A stretch of DNA of 64,000 nt from JADKAV01 sp037045455 (GCA_037045455.1 JBAOIN010000012.1:124001-188000), one strand, 5' to 3'. Positions 17,453-26,856 are shown, counted from the first letter of the stretch. Translations and numbers: made by a program. The notes: generated by a model from the sequence alone, not told the origin.

Positions 17453-18562
17453 GTGATCTCGGTCCGGCCCATCTCCGCCCAGGAGCATCTGGCGTTCGTG
17501 CAGTCCCAGCCCTCGGTGTCCTTCCTGCAGACGCCCGCCTGGGCCGATGTGAAGGCCGAATGGGACAGCGAATCGGTCGGCTGGTTCGAGGGTTCGGAAC
17601 TGGTGGGCGCGGCGTTGGTGCTCTACCGGCAGGTGCCCCGGGTCAAGCGCTTTCTGGCTTACGTTCCGGAAGGGCCCGTGCTGCCGTGGGAGAAGGTCAC
17701 CCCGCAATGGCTCGACCCGCTGCTCGAACACACCAAACGCCGCGGCGCGTTCGCGCTGAAGATGGGGCCGGCGGTGGCTACCCGGCGCTGGCATGCAGAG
17801 ACCGTGAAGAAGGCCATCGCGGACGACTCGATCACCCGGCTGGCCGACGTGCCCGCCGACGAGGAGAGCGCCGTCGGCATGAAACTGCAGACAGCCCTGC
17901 GGTCCGCGGGCTGGGCACAGGAGGCCGGCGGCGGCGCGGGTTTCGGGGACGTCCAGCCGCGTTACGTGTATCAACTCCCGCTGGCCGACCGAACCGCTGA
18001 CGACGTGTTCGCGGGCTTCAACCAATTGTGGCGGCGCAACATCCGCAAGGCCGAGAAACTGGGTGTGGAAGTCAGCAAGGGCGGCCGCGAGGACCTGGCC
18101 TTGTTCCACCCCGTCTATGTCGAAACCGCGGCGCGCGACGGCTTCACCCCGCGTGGGCTGTCGTACTTCCACCGCATGTGGGACGCGATGAACGCCGAGG
18201 ACCCGAACCGGCTCGCGCTGTACCTGGCCCGACACGAGGGCGAAGTGGTCGCGGCGACCACGCTTGTCACGGTTGGCGACCACGCTTGGTACTCCTACGG
18301 AGCGTCCACGACGGCCAGCCGCAACGTGCGCCCGTCCAACGCGGTGCAGTGGCGGATGATCACCGACAGTCTGGACGCCGGCTGCAGCGTCTACGATCTG
18401 CGGGGCATCAGCGACAACCTGACGGCGGGCGATCATCTGCTAGGTCTCGTCCAGTTCAAAGTCGGCACCGGTGGTTATGCCCAGGAGTACGTGGGGGAGT
18501 GGGACCGAATCCTGCGACCGTTGTGGAACAAGGCCTACGAGGTGTACCGCTCCCGTCGGTGA
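17453..18562 (+). CDS. FemX/FemAB-type peptidoglycan bridge aminoacyltransferase
   Basis: 369 aa with two GNAT-like halves of the Fem family: SFLQTPAWADVKAEW near residue 22, VYQLPLADRTADDVFAGFNQLWRRNIRKAE near 175, and the C-terminal VYDLRGISDNLTAGDHLLGL and VQFKVGTGGYAQEYVGEWD. Fem enzymes add amino acids from aminoacyl-tRNA to the lipid II stem peptide at the cytoplasmic face. The expected coiled-coil arm is short, as in FemX types. The racemase-like gene and a GT87 gene follow, suggesting a cell-envelope cluster. GTG start at 17453. Confidence 0.88.
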   Translation: MISVRPISAQEHLAFVQSQPSVSFLQTPAWADVKAEWDSESVGWFEGSELVGAALVLYRQVPRVKRFLAYVPEGPVLPWEKVTPQWLDPLLEHTKRRGAFALKMGPAVATRRWHAETVKKAIADDSITRLADVPADEESAVGMKLQTALRSAGWAQEAGGGAGFGDVQPRYVYQLPLADRTADDVFAGFNQLWRRNIRKAEKLGVEVSKGGREDLALFHPVYVETAARDGFTPRGLSYFHRMWDAMNAEDPNRLALYLARHEGEVVAATTLVTVGDHAWYSYGASTTASRNVRPSNAVQWRMITDSLDAGCSVYDLRGISDNLTAGDHLLGLVQFKVGTGGYAQEYVGEWDRILRPLWNKAYEVYRSRR

Positions 18563-18613
18563 GGCGCGCGGCGGGTGCGGGCTGCTCGCCACGCAGGATG
18601 ACAGACTGCACCC

Positions 18614-19834
18614 GTGAGCTTCACCCTGCATCTCGACGGCCCGGTCTGGCGCCAGCACACTGCCGAGGTGCGAGATGCCCTGCGCACGGCGATCCGAGGC
18701 GGCGAACAACCTGCCAGGCTCGGCGATCTGGTCCCGGTGGCCAAGGGCAACGGCTACGGACTGGGGCTGTCCAGACTGGCCACTGAGGCTACCCGACTAG
18801 GAGTGGACCGGGTCGCGGTCGGCAGTGTCTTCGAGGTGCCGGAAGTCGCCCAGCACTACGCCGGCGAGATCCTCGTACTGACTCCGTGGGATCCCCGCGA
18901 TGTCGTGGCCGCGCAGCATTGGGAGCACCTGGACCCCGCCCATCGCGATCGCGTGATCCGGACCGTCAGTGACGTGCACTCGGCCAAAGAACTGCCCATG
19001 GGTGTCCGCATCGTCCTCGAGGGCATCACGAGCATGCGCCGGTTCGGGATTCTGGAGACCGACCTGCTGGCCTTGGTCGCGAGCAGTGACTTCCAGGCGG
19101 CCCTGGCCCGCGGCGACGTGCGACTGGAGGGTCTGGCACTGCACCTGCCGCTGGCCATGCCCGAGATGCACGATGCCGGTTCGGCCGACCTGCCCCGCGG
19201 CACCAGCACCCGGGTCGTCGAGGTGCGGGGATGGGCACGCACGTGGCACGCCGCACTGCAGGAACTGCTGCGAGCCGGGTCGGCCGTGCCGGAGAACGCC
19301 AACACGTTGTGGGTCTCGCACCTGACCGACGACGAACTGCAAGCGGTTCGGGCCCTCGAGCCGGAGATTGCGCTCAACGCCCGGGTGGGAACGCGGCTGT
19401 GGCTGGGCGACGGATCGGCGCTGCAGGCGCGCGGCACGATTTTGGCCGTGCATGCCGTGGGCAGGCGGTTCGCAGTGGGCTACCGGCAGCGCAAGGCCAA
19501 GGACGACGGCCTGCTGCTGGTGGTGGGCGGTGGCACCTCCCACGGGGTCGCTATGGCCGCCCCGACCCCGGCCGCCTCGCTGCGCCAGCGCGCCATCGCA
19601 GCCGGAACCGGCGCTTTGGAAGCCGCCGGGCGCAGCCGGTCCCCGTTCAGCTGGGACGACAAGTTGCTGTGGTTCGCCGAACCCCCGCACATGCAGGTCT
19701 CGATGCTGTGGCTGCCGGACGCGGCTCTGCGGGAGGGCACTTCCCGTGGTCTGCGCACGCCGACGGTCGGCGACACGCTGGACTGCCGGGTGCGTCACAC
19801 GACCGCCCTGTTCGACGCCGTCATCGACGCATGA
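18614..19834 (+). CDS. Alanine racemase-like PLP enzyme
   Basis: 406 aa with fold-type III features: the PLP-lysine motif LVPVAKGNGYGLGLSRLA (residues 37-54), barrel strands to about residue 240, then a C-terminal beta domain (ALNARVGTRLWLGD). Alanine racemase interconverts L- and D-alanine. The C-terminal domain is divergent: I do not see the canonical catalytic tyrosine motif, so substrate and activity are uncertain. Pairing with a FemX gene suggests a role in supplying or modifying a bridge amino acid (inference). Its last bases overlap the GT87 start at 19831. Confidence 0.72.
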   Translation: MSFTLHLDGPVWRQHTAEVRDALRTAIRGGEQPARLGDLVPVAKGNGYGLGLSRLATEATRLGVDRVAVGSVFEVPEVAQHYAGEILVLTPWDPRDVVAAQHWEHLDPAHRDRVIRTVSDVHSAKELPMGVRIVLEGITSMRRFGILETDLLALVASSDFQAALARGDVRLEGLALHLPLAMPEMHDAGSADLPRGTSTRVVEVRGWARTWHAALQELLRAGSAVPENANTLWVSHLTDDELQAVRALEPEIALNARVGTRLWLGDGSALQARGTILAVHAVGRRFAVGYRQRKAKDDGLLLVVGGGTSHGVAMAAPTPAASLRQRAIAAGTGALEAAGRSRSPFSWDDKLLWFAEPPHMQVSMLWLPDAALREGTSRGLRTPTVGDTLDCRVRHTTALFDAVIDA

Positions 19835-21182
19835 TCTCCATCCTCCCTAGCCGCGACGATCCGACGGTCGCGAGTGGCAGCGAGGTAATCGGCGGCCCGG
19901 CCGGCCGCCGGGTGCTGCTCGGGGTGACGTGGTGGAACAGCTCGCGGGTCCTGGTGGTCCTCACAGTGCTCGCGGCGCTGGTCGGATACGCGAGCAAGTA
20001 CCACTGCCTGCGCAACGGCTGGGGTGAGGGCCGCTATCCGCACATGTGTTACTCCGACATCCCGGCGCTCTACGGATCCCGCGGCCTGGCCGGCGGGGCC
20101 ATCCCCTACATCAGCGACCTGCCCAGCGACCAGGTTCTGGAGTATCCGGCGTTGACCGGGCTCTTCGTCTACCTGGCGGCCCGGCTCACGCCGGCCGGTA
20201 ACACGGCCTGGTACTTCGACGTCAACGTCCTGCTGCTGCTGATGTGCTGGCTGGTCGCGGTGCTTGCCACAGCTGTGGCGCAGCGCAGCCGGCCCTGGGA
20301 TGCGGCCATGGTGGCGCTGGCCCCCGGAATCATTCTGGCTGGAACCGTGAACTGGGACCTGTTACCGGTTGCCCTGGTCGCGGTGTCGCTGGCCCTGTGG
20401 TCGCGCTGCAAGCCGTTCTGGGCAGGGGTCTTCCTCGGGCTCGGCATTGCGGCCAAGTTCTACCCCGTTGTTGCTGTTGGGACCGCTGTTCTTGTTGTGC
20501 TGGCGGGCGCGTCGATGGCGGGCCTTTGGGATGTACACCCTGGGTGCGGCGCTGGCTTGGCTGCTCGTCAACGTCCCGCTGATGCTCGCGAACTTCGACG
20601 GCTGGGTGCGGTTCTACACGTTCAGCCGGGAGCGTGGTGAGGACTTCGGGTCGATCTGGTTGGTGCTGTCCACGGCCGGCCACCAGGTGCCGCCCGACCG
20701 CCTCAACACCGTCGCCACCGGATTACTCGTTCTGGCTTGTGTGGGCATCGCACTGGCTCGTCTGGCGGGCGCCGCAGGCCCCGCGCGTCGCGCAGGTGTC
20801 GCTGCTGGTCGTCGCGGCCTTCCTACTGACCAACAAGGTGTACTCCCCGCAGTACGTGATCTGGTTGATCCCGCTGGCGGTGCTGGCCCGGCCGCGGTGG
20901 CGCGACTTCCTGATCTGGCAGGCCGCCGAGGTCGTGTACTTCGTCGGGATCTGGCTGTACCTGACGGGTCTGGAGGGCGACGAGGCGAAGGGTCTGTCGC
21001 AAGAGGCCTACGCCGTGGTCATCCTCGTGCACGTACTGGCCACGCTGTGGCTGTGCGGCATGGTCGTGCGCGACATCCTCGCGCCGCAGCACGATCCGGT
21101 GCGCACCGACGGCAGTGGGGTGGACGATCCGCTGGCCGGGCCGTTAGTCCCGCGAAAAGATGGCTTGAGGGCTGATGCGTGA
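19831..21182 (+). CDS. GT87-like polytopic glycosyltransferase (two frame breaks)
   Basis: About 449 aa after repair, with around ten membrane helices and the early acidic segment CYSDIPALYGSRGLAGGAIPY typical of polyprenyl-phosphate-dependent mannosyltransferases (GT87/DUF2029, as in mycobacterial Rv0051). Frame breaks near 20467 (extra G; YP|LLLLGPLFLL) and near 20756 (extra G; IAL|LVWRAPQAP) are both cured by deleting one base. Transfers a sugar from a lipid carrier outside the membrane (family knowledge). The stop codon TGA at 21180-21182 is formed by bases of the family I repeat. Confidence 0.78.
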
Positions 21183-21266
21183 GCATTGCGGGCATCCGTT
21201 AGCACGCCGGACGGGTTTTCGGCACCCGGGACGCTAACCGATGCCCAGCTTGCTCACCGATTGCGA
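21173..21266 (+). repeat. Family I palindromic element, copy 5
   Basis: Left half GATGCGTGAGCATTGCGGGC then ATCCGTTAGCAC, loop GGACGGGTTTTCGGC, right half ACGCTAACCGATGCCC then AGCTTGCTCACCGATTGC. The inner TTAGC/GCTAA pair keeps complementarity. It fills the 94-bp gap between the convergent stops of the GT87 and PBP genes. Confidence 0.8.
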
Positions 21267-21276
21267 ATTCAGGGCC

Positions 21277-23430
21277 TTACGGACTACCCGAACCCGATGG
21301 CGAGACCACCGCGCTGGGCGGAGGTTGTGCCGCTTGGCTGGGCGTGGACTGGGTCGGAACGCCGCTGGGTTTCGCAGTCGGTTTCGTGGGCTGCGCCGTA
21401 GGCGTCTGCGGCTCCTGCGTCACACCGCCGGTGACGTCCTCCGACGGGAAGCCGGACGGCGACGCCGAGGGGGTCGGGCTCACGCCCGGGACGGTGCCGG
21501 ATCCGACCCACGTGCCAGGCATGTCGAACGTCTCGACCGGCAGCCCCTCCAGGGCTCCACGGTTGAAGGCGGTCCAGATCGCCGCCGGGAACGAGCCACC
21601 GGTCACGCTGTACATACCGCCGGTGCCCTCGAGCGTGACCATGTTGCCGTTCTTGTCGGACTTGGCCATCATCACGGCGGTCGCCAACTGCGGGGTGTAG
21701 CCCACGTACCACGCCGACATGTTGTTGTCGGTGGTTCCGGTCTTGCCCGCCGAGGGCCTGCCCAGTGCCAGCGCCGCCGTACCGGTACCGCCGTTGACCA
21801 CCTGCTGCAGCGCGAAGTTGACGTTGTCCATGACGTCCTGGTCGAACTCCCGGGTGGTCGAGACCTGCATCTCGTAGTCCGTGGCCTTGTCCGGGGTCTT
21901 CACCTGCTTGATGAGTTGCAGGTCGGCCCGCTGGCCTTGCGCTGCGAACGTGGAGTACGCGTGCGCCATATCCAGCGCGGTCGGCGAGGCCGTACCCAAC
22001 ACCGTCGTCGGGTCGGCCAGCAGGCCCGTGGTGTCCTTGGGAATGCCGGCCCGGATCGCGGCCTTCTTCACGTTGTCGGTACCGACGGTCAGCCCGAGCT
22101 CGACGTACGGGGTGTTGATCGATTTCATCGTCGCCTGCAGCAGCGTGACAGTGCCGTAACTCTCGTTGCCGTAGTTCTGCAGGGTGTAGCCCTGGATCGT
22201 GCGCGGGCTGCTGCCGTCCCAGGTCGAGTACAGGCTGATGCCGTCCTCGAGCGCGGCCGTGAGCGCGAAGGGCTTGAACGTCGAACCGGCCAGCGCGGTG
22301 GCCTGGGTGGCGTCGTTCAGCTGGTTCTTCAGGTAGTTCTTCCCGCCGTACATGGCCACGACCTCACCGGTGCCCGGACGGACACTGGCCAGCCCGATCC
22401 GCAGGCCCTCGGTGTTGTACTGCGGTCCGTAAGACTCCACCGCAGCTGTCGCGGAATCCTGCGCCTGCTTGTTGATGGTCGTCACGACCTTGTAGCCGTT
22501 GAGGTTGATCTCGTCCTCGGTGTACCCGATGTCCAGCATCGCGTCCCGGGCCGCCTCCAGCAGATAGCCGTTGGTGCCCTTGAAGTAGTTGTAGGCGCCC
22601 GTCCACGGGATCGGCGTCGGGAACTCCAACGCATCAGCCTGCGCCTGCGTGATCTCGCCCATCTGGACCATGCCATCGACCGTGTACTGCCACCGGTCCT
22701 GCAACGCCGCCCGGCCTTCCTTCTCCGCGTAGTACGAAGGGGCCCGGATGACCGATGCGAGGTAGGCCGCTTCGGCGTAGTCGAGGTTGGCTGCGCTCTT
22801 GCCGAAGTACGCCTGCGACGCCGCCTGGATGCCGTAGGCGCCGCGACCGTAGTAGATCGTGTTGAGGTAGTCGGCGAGGATGTCGCCCTTGCTCTGCTGG
22901 GTATCGAGCTTGATGGAGAGCACGAGTTCCTTGAACTTGCGGGAGAAGGACTGCTCCTGGCTCAGGTAGGCGTTCTTCGCGTACTGCTGGGTGATCGTGG
23001 ACGCACCCTGGGTCGTTCCGCCAGTGAGGTTGTTCCACGTCGCGCGCAACAGGCCCTTCGGGTCGAACCCGCCGTGGCTGTAATAGGTCCGGTCCTCGGC
23101 GGCCAGCATCGCGGCCTGCATCTCCGGCGAGATCCGGTCAAGCGGCACACTCGTGCGGTTGGCCTCTCCGATCCGGCCGATCTCGGTCTTTCCGTCGTCG
23201 TAGTAGATGCGCGTGGTCTGCGCCACGGCCATGTCGTTGGGTTCCGGGACCTGAATAGTGGCCACCGCGATGCCCAGGCCAGCAAAGGCCGCGACAAGGA
23301 CGGTGGTGATGGTGCCGAGCACGAGTTTCCAGGACGGGATCCACCGCCGCACGCCGGTCCGGCTGGCGCGCGGGTAGTCGATGAAGCGGCGCTTCGGCTT
23401 GGCGGCGCCTTTGCTTGCCATGGTGGTCAT
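21277..23430 (-). CDS. Class A penicillin-binding protein (PonA1-like)
   Basis: 717-aa bifunctional peptidoglycan synthase. A short cytoplasmic basic segment, one membrane helix (residues 40-62), then the GT51 glycosyltransferase domain with catalytic Glu in AAEDRTYYSHGGFDPKG and TITQQYAKN; then the transpeptidase with SxxK as AGSTFKPF, SxN as SINTPY and KTG as SAGKTGTTD. The C-terminal 100 residues are Pro/Ser/Thr-rich (PTPSASPSGFPSEDV), as in PonA1. ATG at 23430 has AGGA 6 bp before it; the ATG at 23421 is an alternative. The syntenic DUF5318 gene lies upstream. Confidence 0.94.
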   Translation of the reverse strand: MTTMASKGAAKPKRRFIDYPRASRTGVRRWIPSWKLVLGTITTVLVAAFAGLGIAVATIQVPEPNDMAVAQTTRIYYDDGKTEIGRIGEANRTSVPLDRISPEMQAAMLAAEDRTYYSHGGFDPKGLLRATWNNLTGGTTQGASTITQQYAKNAYLSQEQSFSRKFKELVLSIKLDTQQSKGDILADYLNTIYYGRGAYGIQAASQAYFGKSAANLDYAEAAYLASVIRAPSYYAEKEGRAALQDRWQYTVDGMVQMGEITQAQADALEFPTPIPWTGAYNYFKGTNGYLLEAARDAMLDIGYTEDEINLNGYKVVTTINKQAQDSATAAVESYGPQYNTEGLRIGLASVRPGTGEVVAMYGGKNYLKNQLNDATQATALAGSTFKPFALTAALEDGISLYSTWDGSSPRTIQGYTLQNYGNESYGTVTLLQATMKSINTPYVELGLTVGTDNVKKAAIRAGIPKDTTGLLADPTTVLGTASPTALDMAHAYSTFAAQGQRADLQLIKQVKTPDKATDYEMQVSTTREFDQDVMDNVNFALQQVVNGGTGTAALALGRPSAGKTGTTDNNMSAWYVGYTPQLATAVMMAKSDKNGNMVTLEGTGGMYSVTGGSFPAAIWTAFNRGALEGLPVETFDMPGTWVGSGTVPGVSPTPSASPSGFPSEDVTGGVTQEPQTPTAQPTKPTAKPSGVPTQSTPSQAAQPPPSAVVSPSGSGSP

Positions 23431-23485
23431 CCTCGTTCCTGTTTGCTTCTGGTCTATAGACGCTGCGCGGCGTGGCGCGGTTGCG

Positions 23486-23998
23486 TCACCAGTCGTTCTT
23501 CGGCGCCCGCAGCGCCCGGCGCGGCACGCCATCCCCGAGCACGTAGCTGCGAAGCCGGAAGTGCCAGTGGCAGTCCCGGCACACCTCCACCTCGTCCACC
23601 CGGAACTGCCCGTGGCGACCAGCCATCTCGAGGATCTCGGCCTCGGTGTGCTGCCGTCCGGTGTAGTCCCCGAGCTCGTCACCCCAGGTGTAGCGCAGCA
23701 GGACCATGTGCGAACCGCGGCACCACGGGCAGGGATCCGGTAGGGCGACGCCGTGGTACTTCGCGGCCCGCAGCAGGTCCGGATGCGGATCCAGGTTGTC
23801 GCTGGCCCCGGTCGCAGTCAGCACGAGCCGGCCCAGGGCCCGGCGACGTTCGAGGGTGTAGTCCACCACGCGACGTGGTGTCCGGGGATCCTCGACGTCC
23901 TCGGGTTCAGCCTGTTCCGGACGGGGTCGCGGCGGCTTGCCGGGTGCTCCGAGCACCTTGCTGCCGCGCACAGTACCCTGCGCCCGCGTTTCTGCCAT
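23486..23998 (-). CDS. DUF5318 protein
   Basis: 170 aa, conserved upstream of ponA1 in actinobacteria (Rv0049 in M. tuberculosis). Two cysteine pairs (PDPCPWCRGSHM and VEVCRDCHWHF) suggest a zinc-ribbon. The N-terminal 45 residues are disordered and proline-rich; the core starts at RRVVDYTLERRRAL. Function unknown; proximity to the PBP suggests an envelope role, but that is inference. Confidence 0.82.
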   Translation of the reverse strand: MAETRAQGTVRGSKVLGAPGKPPRPRPEQAEPEDVEDPRTPRRVVDYTLERRRALGRLVLTATGASDNLDPHPDLLRAAKYHGVALPDPCPWCRGSHMVLLRYTWGDELGDYTGRQHTEAEILEMAGRHGQFRVDEVEVCRDCHWHFRLRSYVLGDGVPRRALRAPKNDW

Positions 23999-24049
23999 GG
24001 TTCCAGGGTAGGCGGGATTCTAAACCTCTGAGCGTGCGTGTGCCGAAGG

Positions 24050-24802
24050 TCACCGTGCCGCGAGCACCTGCCCGGCCTGCCCGAACACCCAGGCCGGAAC
24101 GCTGCGGCCCGGGGCGTGAGGGTCGGGGATCTGCACCAGTCCGACGTCCTCGACTGGGTCGGTGCCGGGCTGCGGATCCAGCAGGCGACTGGGCAGCCAC
24201 TGCGGCGATGCGACGGTCAACGAAGCGCCCGGCCGGTGGTGAACCAAGTCGTCGAAGGCCTGCGCGGCCGAGATGATCGCTACGCTGCCGACCGTTTCCA
24301 ACGTGGTGACCGGGACCGAGGCGCGCACTGTATGGCCGTTCTCCGCGAAGAACATGGCGTAGGCGTTCGCGCCGGACCCGGGAAACGCACCGTGCACGCC
24401 GGGCATACCAGTGCTGGGCCACACGTAGGCCTGCTGCTGCTCCCAGTCGATCCCTGGCTGTAGCGCGGTCATCACCTGGAGTCCACTGCGGTCGGAGACC
24501 CCGGTCCATTCCAGCCAGTCGCCCTTCTGCGCCACCGTGCCGCCTCCCATGGCGGTGCGCAGTTGTTCAGTGGTGAGCGTGCGGGCGGAAAGTTGGTACA
24601 CCGGCGCCCGTCCGGAAGCGCTGGACAGAGTGACCCCGGAGGCCAGGCGGATCCGCGGGTCACCGGCCAGCCGCGCCGCGGTGTCCTGCATGGGCTGGCT
24701 GAACCACAGCCGATCGAGTCCGATGAGCAATCCGAAGGCGGCCAGAACAGCGACGACCAGACCGACGGAGTGACGGCTGCCGCGCGCCAACTGTTCGGTC
24801 AT
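24050..24802 (-). CDS. Secreted or membrane-anchored protein, Rv0048c-like position
   Basis: 250 aa with one N-terminal membrane helix (VGLVVAVLAAFGLLIGLDRL, residues 13-32) and an extracytoplasmic domain with no motif I recognise (WLEWTGVSDRSGLQVM, ISAAQAFDDLVHHRPG). ATG at 24802 is used; an in-frame ATG at 24868 would add a basic tail. It lies between DUF5318 and padR, as Rv0048c does between Rv0047c and Rv0049 in M. tuberculosis. Function unknown. Confidence 0.65.
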   Translation of the reverse strand: MTEQLARGSRHSVGLVVAVLAAFGLLIGLDRLWFSQPMQDTAARLAGDPRIRLASGVTLSSASGRAPVYQLSARTLTTEQLRTAMGGGTVAQKGDWLEWTGVSDRSGLQVMTALQPGIDWEQQQAYVWPSTGMPGVHGAFPGSGANAYAMFFAENGHTVRASVPVTTLETVGSVAIISAAQAFDDLVHHRPGASLTVASPQWLPSRLLDPQPGTDPVEDVGLVQIPDPHAPGRSVPAWVFGQAGQVLAAR

Positions 24803-24923
24803 GGCCAGGGACACGACGCAGATATCGGCATCCCAGCGCTGCGTCTGAACAGGTGGCGGACGCCACACGACGGGGTGCTTGCACGCCGGTGAACGGCAGG
24901 GTTATCGTTATAGAAGTTGAATA

Positions 24924-24936
24924 TATCGACGTGATA
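24924..24936 (+). promoter_or_regulatory. Possible PadR operator
   Basis: TATC-GACGT-GATA, a small dyad in an AT-rich patch 22 bp before the padR ATG, in the gap shared with the divergent membrane-protein gene; CTCGACGTG repeats part of it 9 bp later. PadR repressors usually bind dyads in their own promoter. Confidence 0.4.
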
Positions 24937-24957
24937 CATCTCGACGTGGAGGTCACC

Positions 24958-25560
24958 ATGGCAGTCGCCAAACGGTCCATCCTCCAATTCGCCGTGCTCG
25001 GTCTGCTCCACGAGGGCCCGCTGCATGGCTACGAGTTGCGCAAGCGCCTCAACGGCGTGCTCGGCACGTTCCGCGCCATCTCCTACGGCTCGTTGTACCC
25101 GTGCCTCAAGGAGATGCTCGCCGCCGGCCTCATCACCGAGGACGGCCCCGCGGACGCCGGCGCCCCGGCGCTGTCCGGCCGCCGCGCGCGCATCGTCTAC
25201 AAGCTCACCCCGGAGGGCAAGGACCGCTTCCAGGCCTGGCTGGCCGATGCCGGCCCCGAGGCCTACGAGGACGAACTGTTCGGGGTGCACCTGGCCTTCT
25301 TCAGCCGCACCGACCGGGACATCCGCTTACGGATCCTGCTTGGCCGGCGCAACCGCCTCGAGGAGCGGCTGGCGACGCTGCGCAGCAATCTTGTGCGCCG
25401 CCGGGAACGCCTCGATGAATGGACCTTGACGCTGCAACAGCACGGGCTGGACAGCGTGGAGCGAGAGGTCGACTGGCTGTCCCAGTTGATCGATCACGAA
25501 ATCGACGGCAAAGCGCCGTCGTCACAACGATCGACCGGCAGCACGCCGGCGAGCAAGTAA
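24958..25560 (+). CDS. PadR-family transcriptional regulator
   Basis: 200 aa: N-terminal winged helix (SILQFAVLGLLHEGPLHGYELRKRL, then SYGSLYPCLKEMLAAGLI) and a C-terminal coiled-coil dimerisation part (RRNRLEERLATLRSNLVRRRERLDEW). Syntenic with Rv0047c next to ino1. The gene ends 9 bp before ino1, so both are probably one transcript and PadR may control inositol synthesis (inference). ATG at 24958 is preferred over upstream in-frame starts because the HTH domain begins there. Confidence 0.9.
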   Translation: MAVAKRSILQFAVLGLLHEGPLHGYELRKRLNGVLGTFRAISYGSLYPCLKEMLAAGLITEDGPADAGAPALSGRRARIVYKLTPEGKDRFQAWLADAGPEAYEDELFGVHLAFFSRTDRDIRLRILLGRRNRLEERLATLRSNLVRRRERLDEWTLTLQQHGLDSVEREVDWLSQLIDHEIDGKAPSSQRSTGSTPASK

Positions 25561-25569
25561 GGAGAGCGA

Positions 25570-26646
25570 ATGTCTATTCGTGTCGCCATCGTCGGTGTCG
25601 GTAACTGTGCCGCCTCGCTCATTCAGGGCGTGGAGTACTACAAGGACGCCGACCCGCAGAGCAAGGTGCCGGGGCTGATGCATGTGAAGTTCGGGCCGTA
25701 TCACGTGTCCGACATCGAGTGGGTGGCCGCGTTCGACGTGGACGCCAAGAAGGTCGGCCAGGACCTGGCTCACGCCATCACGGCCAGCGAGAACAACACC
25801 ATCAAGATCTGCGACGTGCCGCCCACCGGGGTCACCGTCCAGCGGGGCCACACCTACGACGGCCTCGGCAAGTACTACCGCGAGATGATCACGGAGTCCG
25901 ACGACACCCCCGTGGACATCGTCGAGGCGCTGCGCGCGGCCAAGGCCGACGTGCTGGTGTGCTACCTGCCGGTGGGTTCCGAGCAGGCCGCGAAGTTCTA
26001 CGCGCAGTGCGCGATCGACGCTGGCGTGGCCTTCGTCAACGCGCTGCCCGTGTTCATCGCCGGCACGCCCGAGTGGGCCAAGAAGTTCGAGGACGCCGGC
26101 GTCCCGATCGTCGGTGACGACATCAAGAGCCAGGTCGGCGCCACCATCACCCACCGGGTGCTCGCCAAGCTGTTCGAGGACCGGGGCGTGACCGTGGACC
26201 GGACCTACCAGCTCAACGTCGGCGGGAACATGGACTTCATGAACATGCTCGAGCGCGAGCGGCTGGAGTCCAAGAAGATCTCGAAGACGCAGTCGGTCAC
26301 CTCGCAGTTGGCCGGTGAGATGCCCGCCCGCAACGTGCACATCGGCCCGTCGGACTACGTCGCGTGGCTCGACGACCGCAAGTGGGCGTTCGTGCGGCTG
26401 GAGGGCCGCAACTTCGGTGACGTCCCGCTGAGCCTGGAGTACAAGCTCGAGGTGTGGGACTCCCCGAACAGCGCGGGGATCATCATCGACGCGATCCGCG
26501 CGGCCAAGATTGCCAAGGACCGCGGGATCGGCGGCCCGATCCTGTCCGCCTCGAGCTACTTCATGAAGAGCCCGCCGGTGCAGTACACCGACGACGAGGC
26601 GCGGGAGGCCGTGGAGGCCTTCATCGCCGGCACTGTCGAGCGCTGA
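25570..26646 (+). CDS. ino1: myo-Inositol-1-phosphate synthase
   Basis: 358 aa, the short bacterial type. NAD-binding VAIVGVGNCAASLIQGVEYY at the N-terminus; core signatures VPIVGDDIKSQVGATITHR and LNVGGNMDFMNMLERERLESKK. Converts glucose-6-phosphate to inositol-1-phosphate for phosphatidylinositol and mycothiol. Strong ribosome-binding site AAGGAGAG before the ATG. Followed by a clear terminator. Confidence 0.97.
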   Translation: MSIRVAIVGVGNCAASLIQGVEYYKDADPQSKVPGLMHVKFGPYHVSDIEWVAAFDVDAKKVGQDLAHAITASENNTIKICDVPPTGVTVQRGHTYDGLGKYYREMITESDDTPVDIVEALRAAKADVLVCYLPVGSEQAAKFYAQCAIDAGVAFVNALPVFIAGTPEWAKKFEDAGVPIVGDDIKSQVGATITHRVLAKLFEDRGVTVDRTYQLNVGGNMDFMNMLERERLESKKISKTQSVTSQLAGEMPARNVHIGPSDYVAWLDDRKWAFVRLEGRNFGDVPLSLEYKLEVWDSPNSAGIIIDAIRAAKIAKDRGIGGPILSASSYFMKSPPVQYTDDEAREAVEAFIAGTVER

Positions 26647-26660
26647 CCTCAAGCAGCAAG

Positions 26661-26700
26661 CGGCCCGGTCCCTGGTTGGGGGCCGGGCCGTTTCGCTTTC
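26661..26700 (+). terminator. Terminator of padR-ino1
   Basis: GC-rich stem CGGCCCGGTCCC / GGGGCCGGGCCG with a short loop, then a T-rich tail (TTTCGCTTTCTT), starting 15 bp after the ino1 stop. Confidence 0.8.
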
Positions 26701-26713
26701 TTATTGGACCTTG

Positions 26714-26856
26714 GCGTTCGAAACCTGGCCGGCCAGCGCCGCCTCGGCCGGGTTTGGACATGTGTCAGGGGTACAAAAGCCACATACCACCCAAGGATTC
26801 GTCGAAACCTGGCCAAGTTTGAACAAGATGTGTTTTGTCAGCCAGGTTTCGAACGC
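26714..26856. repeat. 143-bp element with perfect 16-bp terminal inverted repeats
   Basis: GCGTTCGAAACCTGGC (26714-26729) is repeated exactly in inverse at 26841-26856, and a third partial copy TCGAAACCTGGCC lies inside at 26802-26814. The interior is less GC-rich than its surroundings. It ends 64 bp before the AbiEi-like start. Either a small MITE-like insertion or an operator array for that gene. Confidence 0.7.

Noticed and set aside
18614..19834. Naming the racemase-like gene alr
   Set aside because: The PLP-lysine motif fits but the C-terminal catalytic part does not clearly match, and the true alr normally lies elsewhere.
21241..24276. A 1011-aa plus-strand frame opposite the PBP and DUF5318 genes
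   Set aside because: It is the mirror of the PBP and DUF5318 coding regions; composition is Arg/Val/His-rich and no domain is seen.
26714..26856. Insertion sequence
   Set aside because: Terminal inverted repeats exist, but the 143-bp interior has no transposase and no target duplication is clear.
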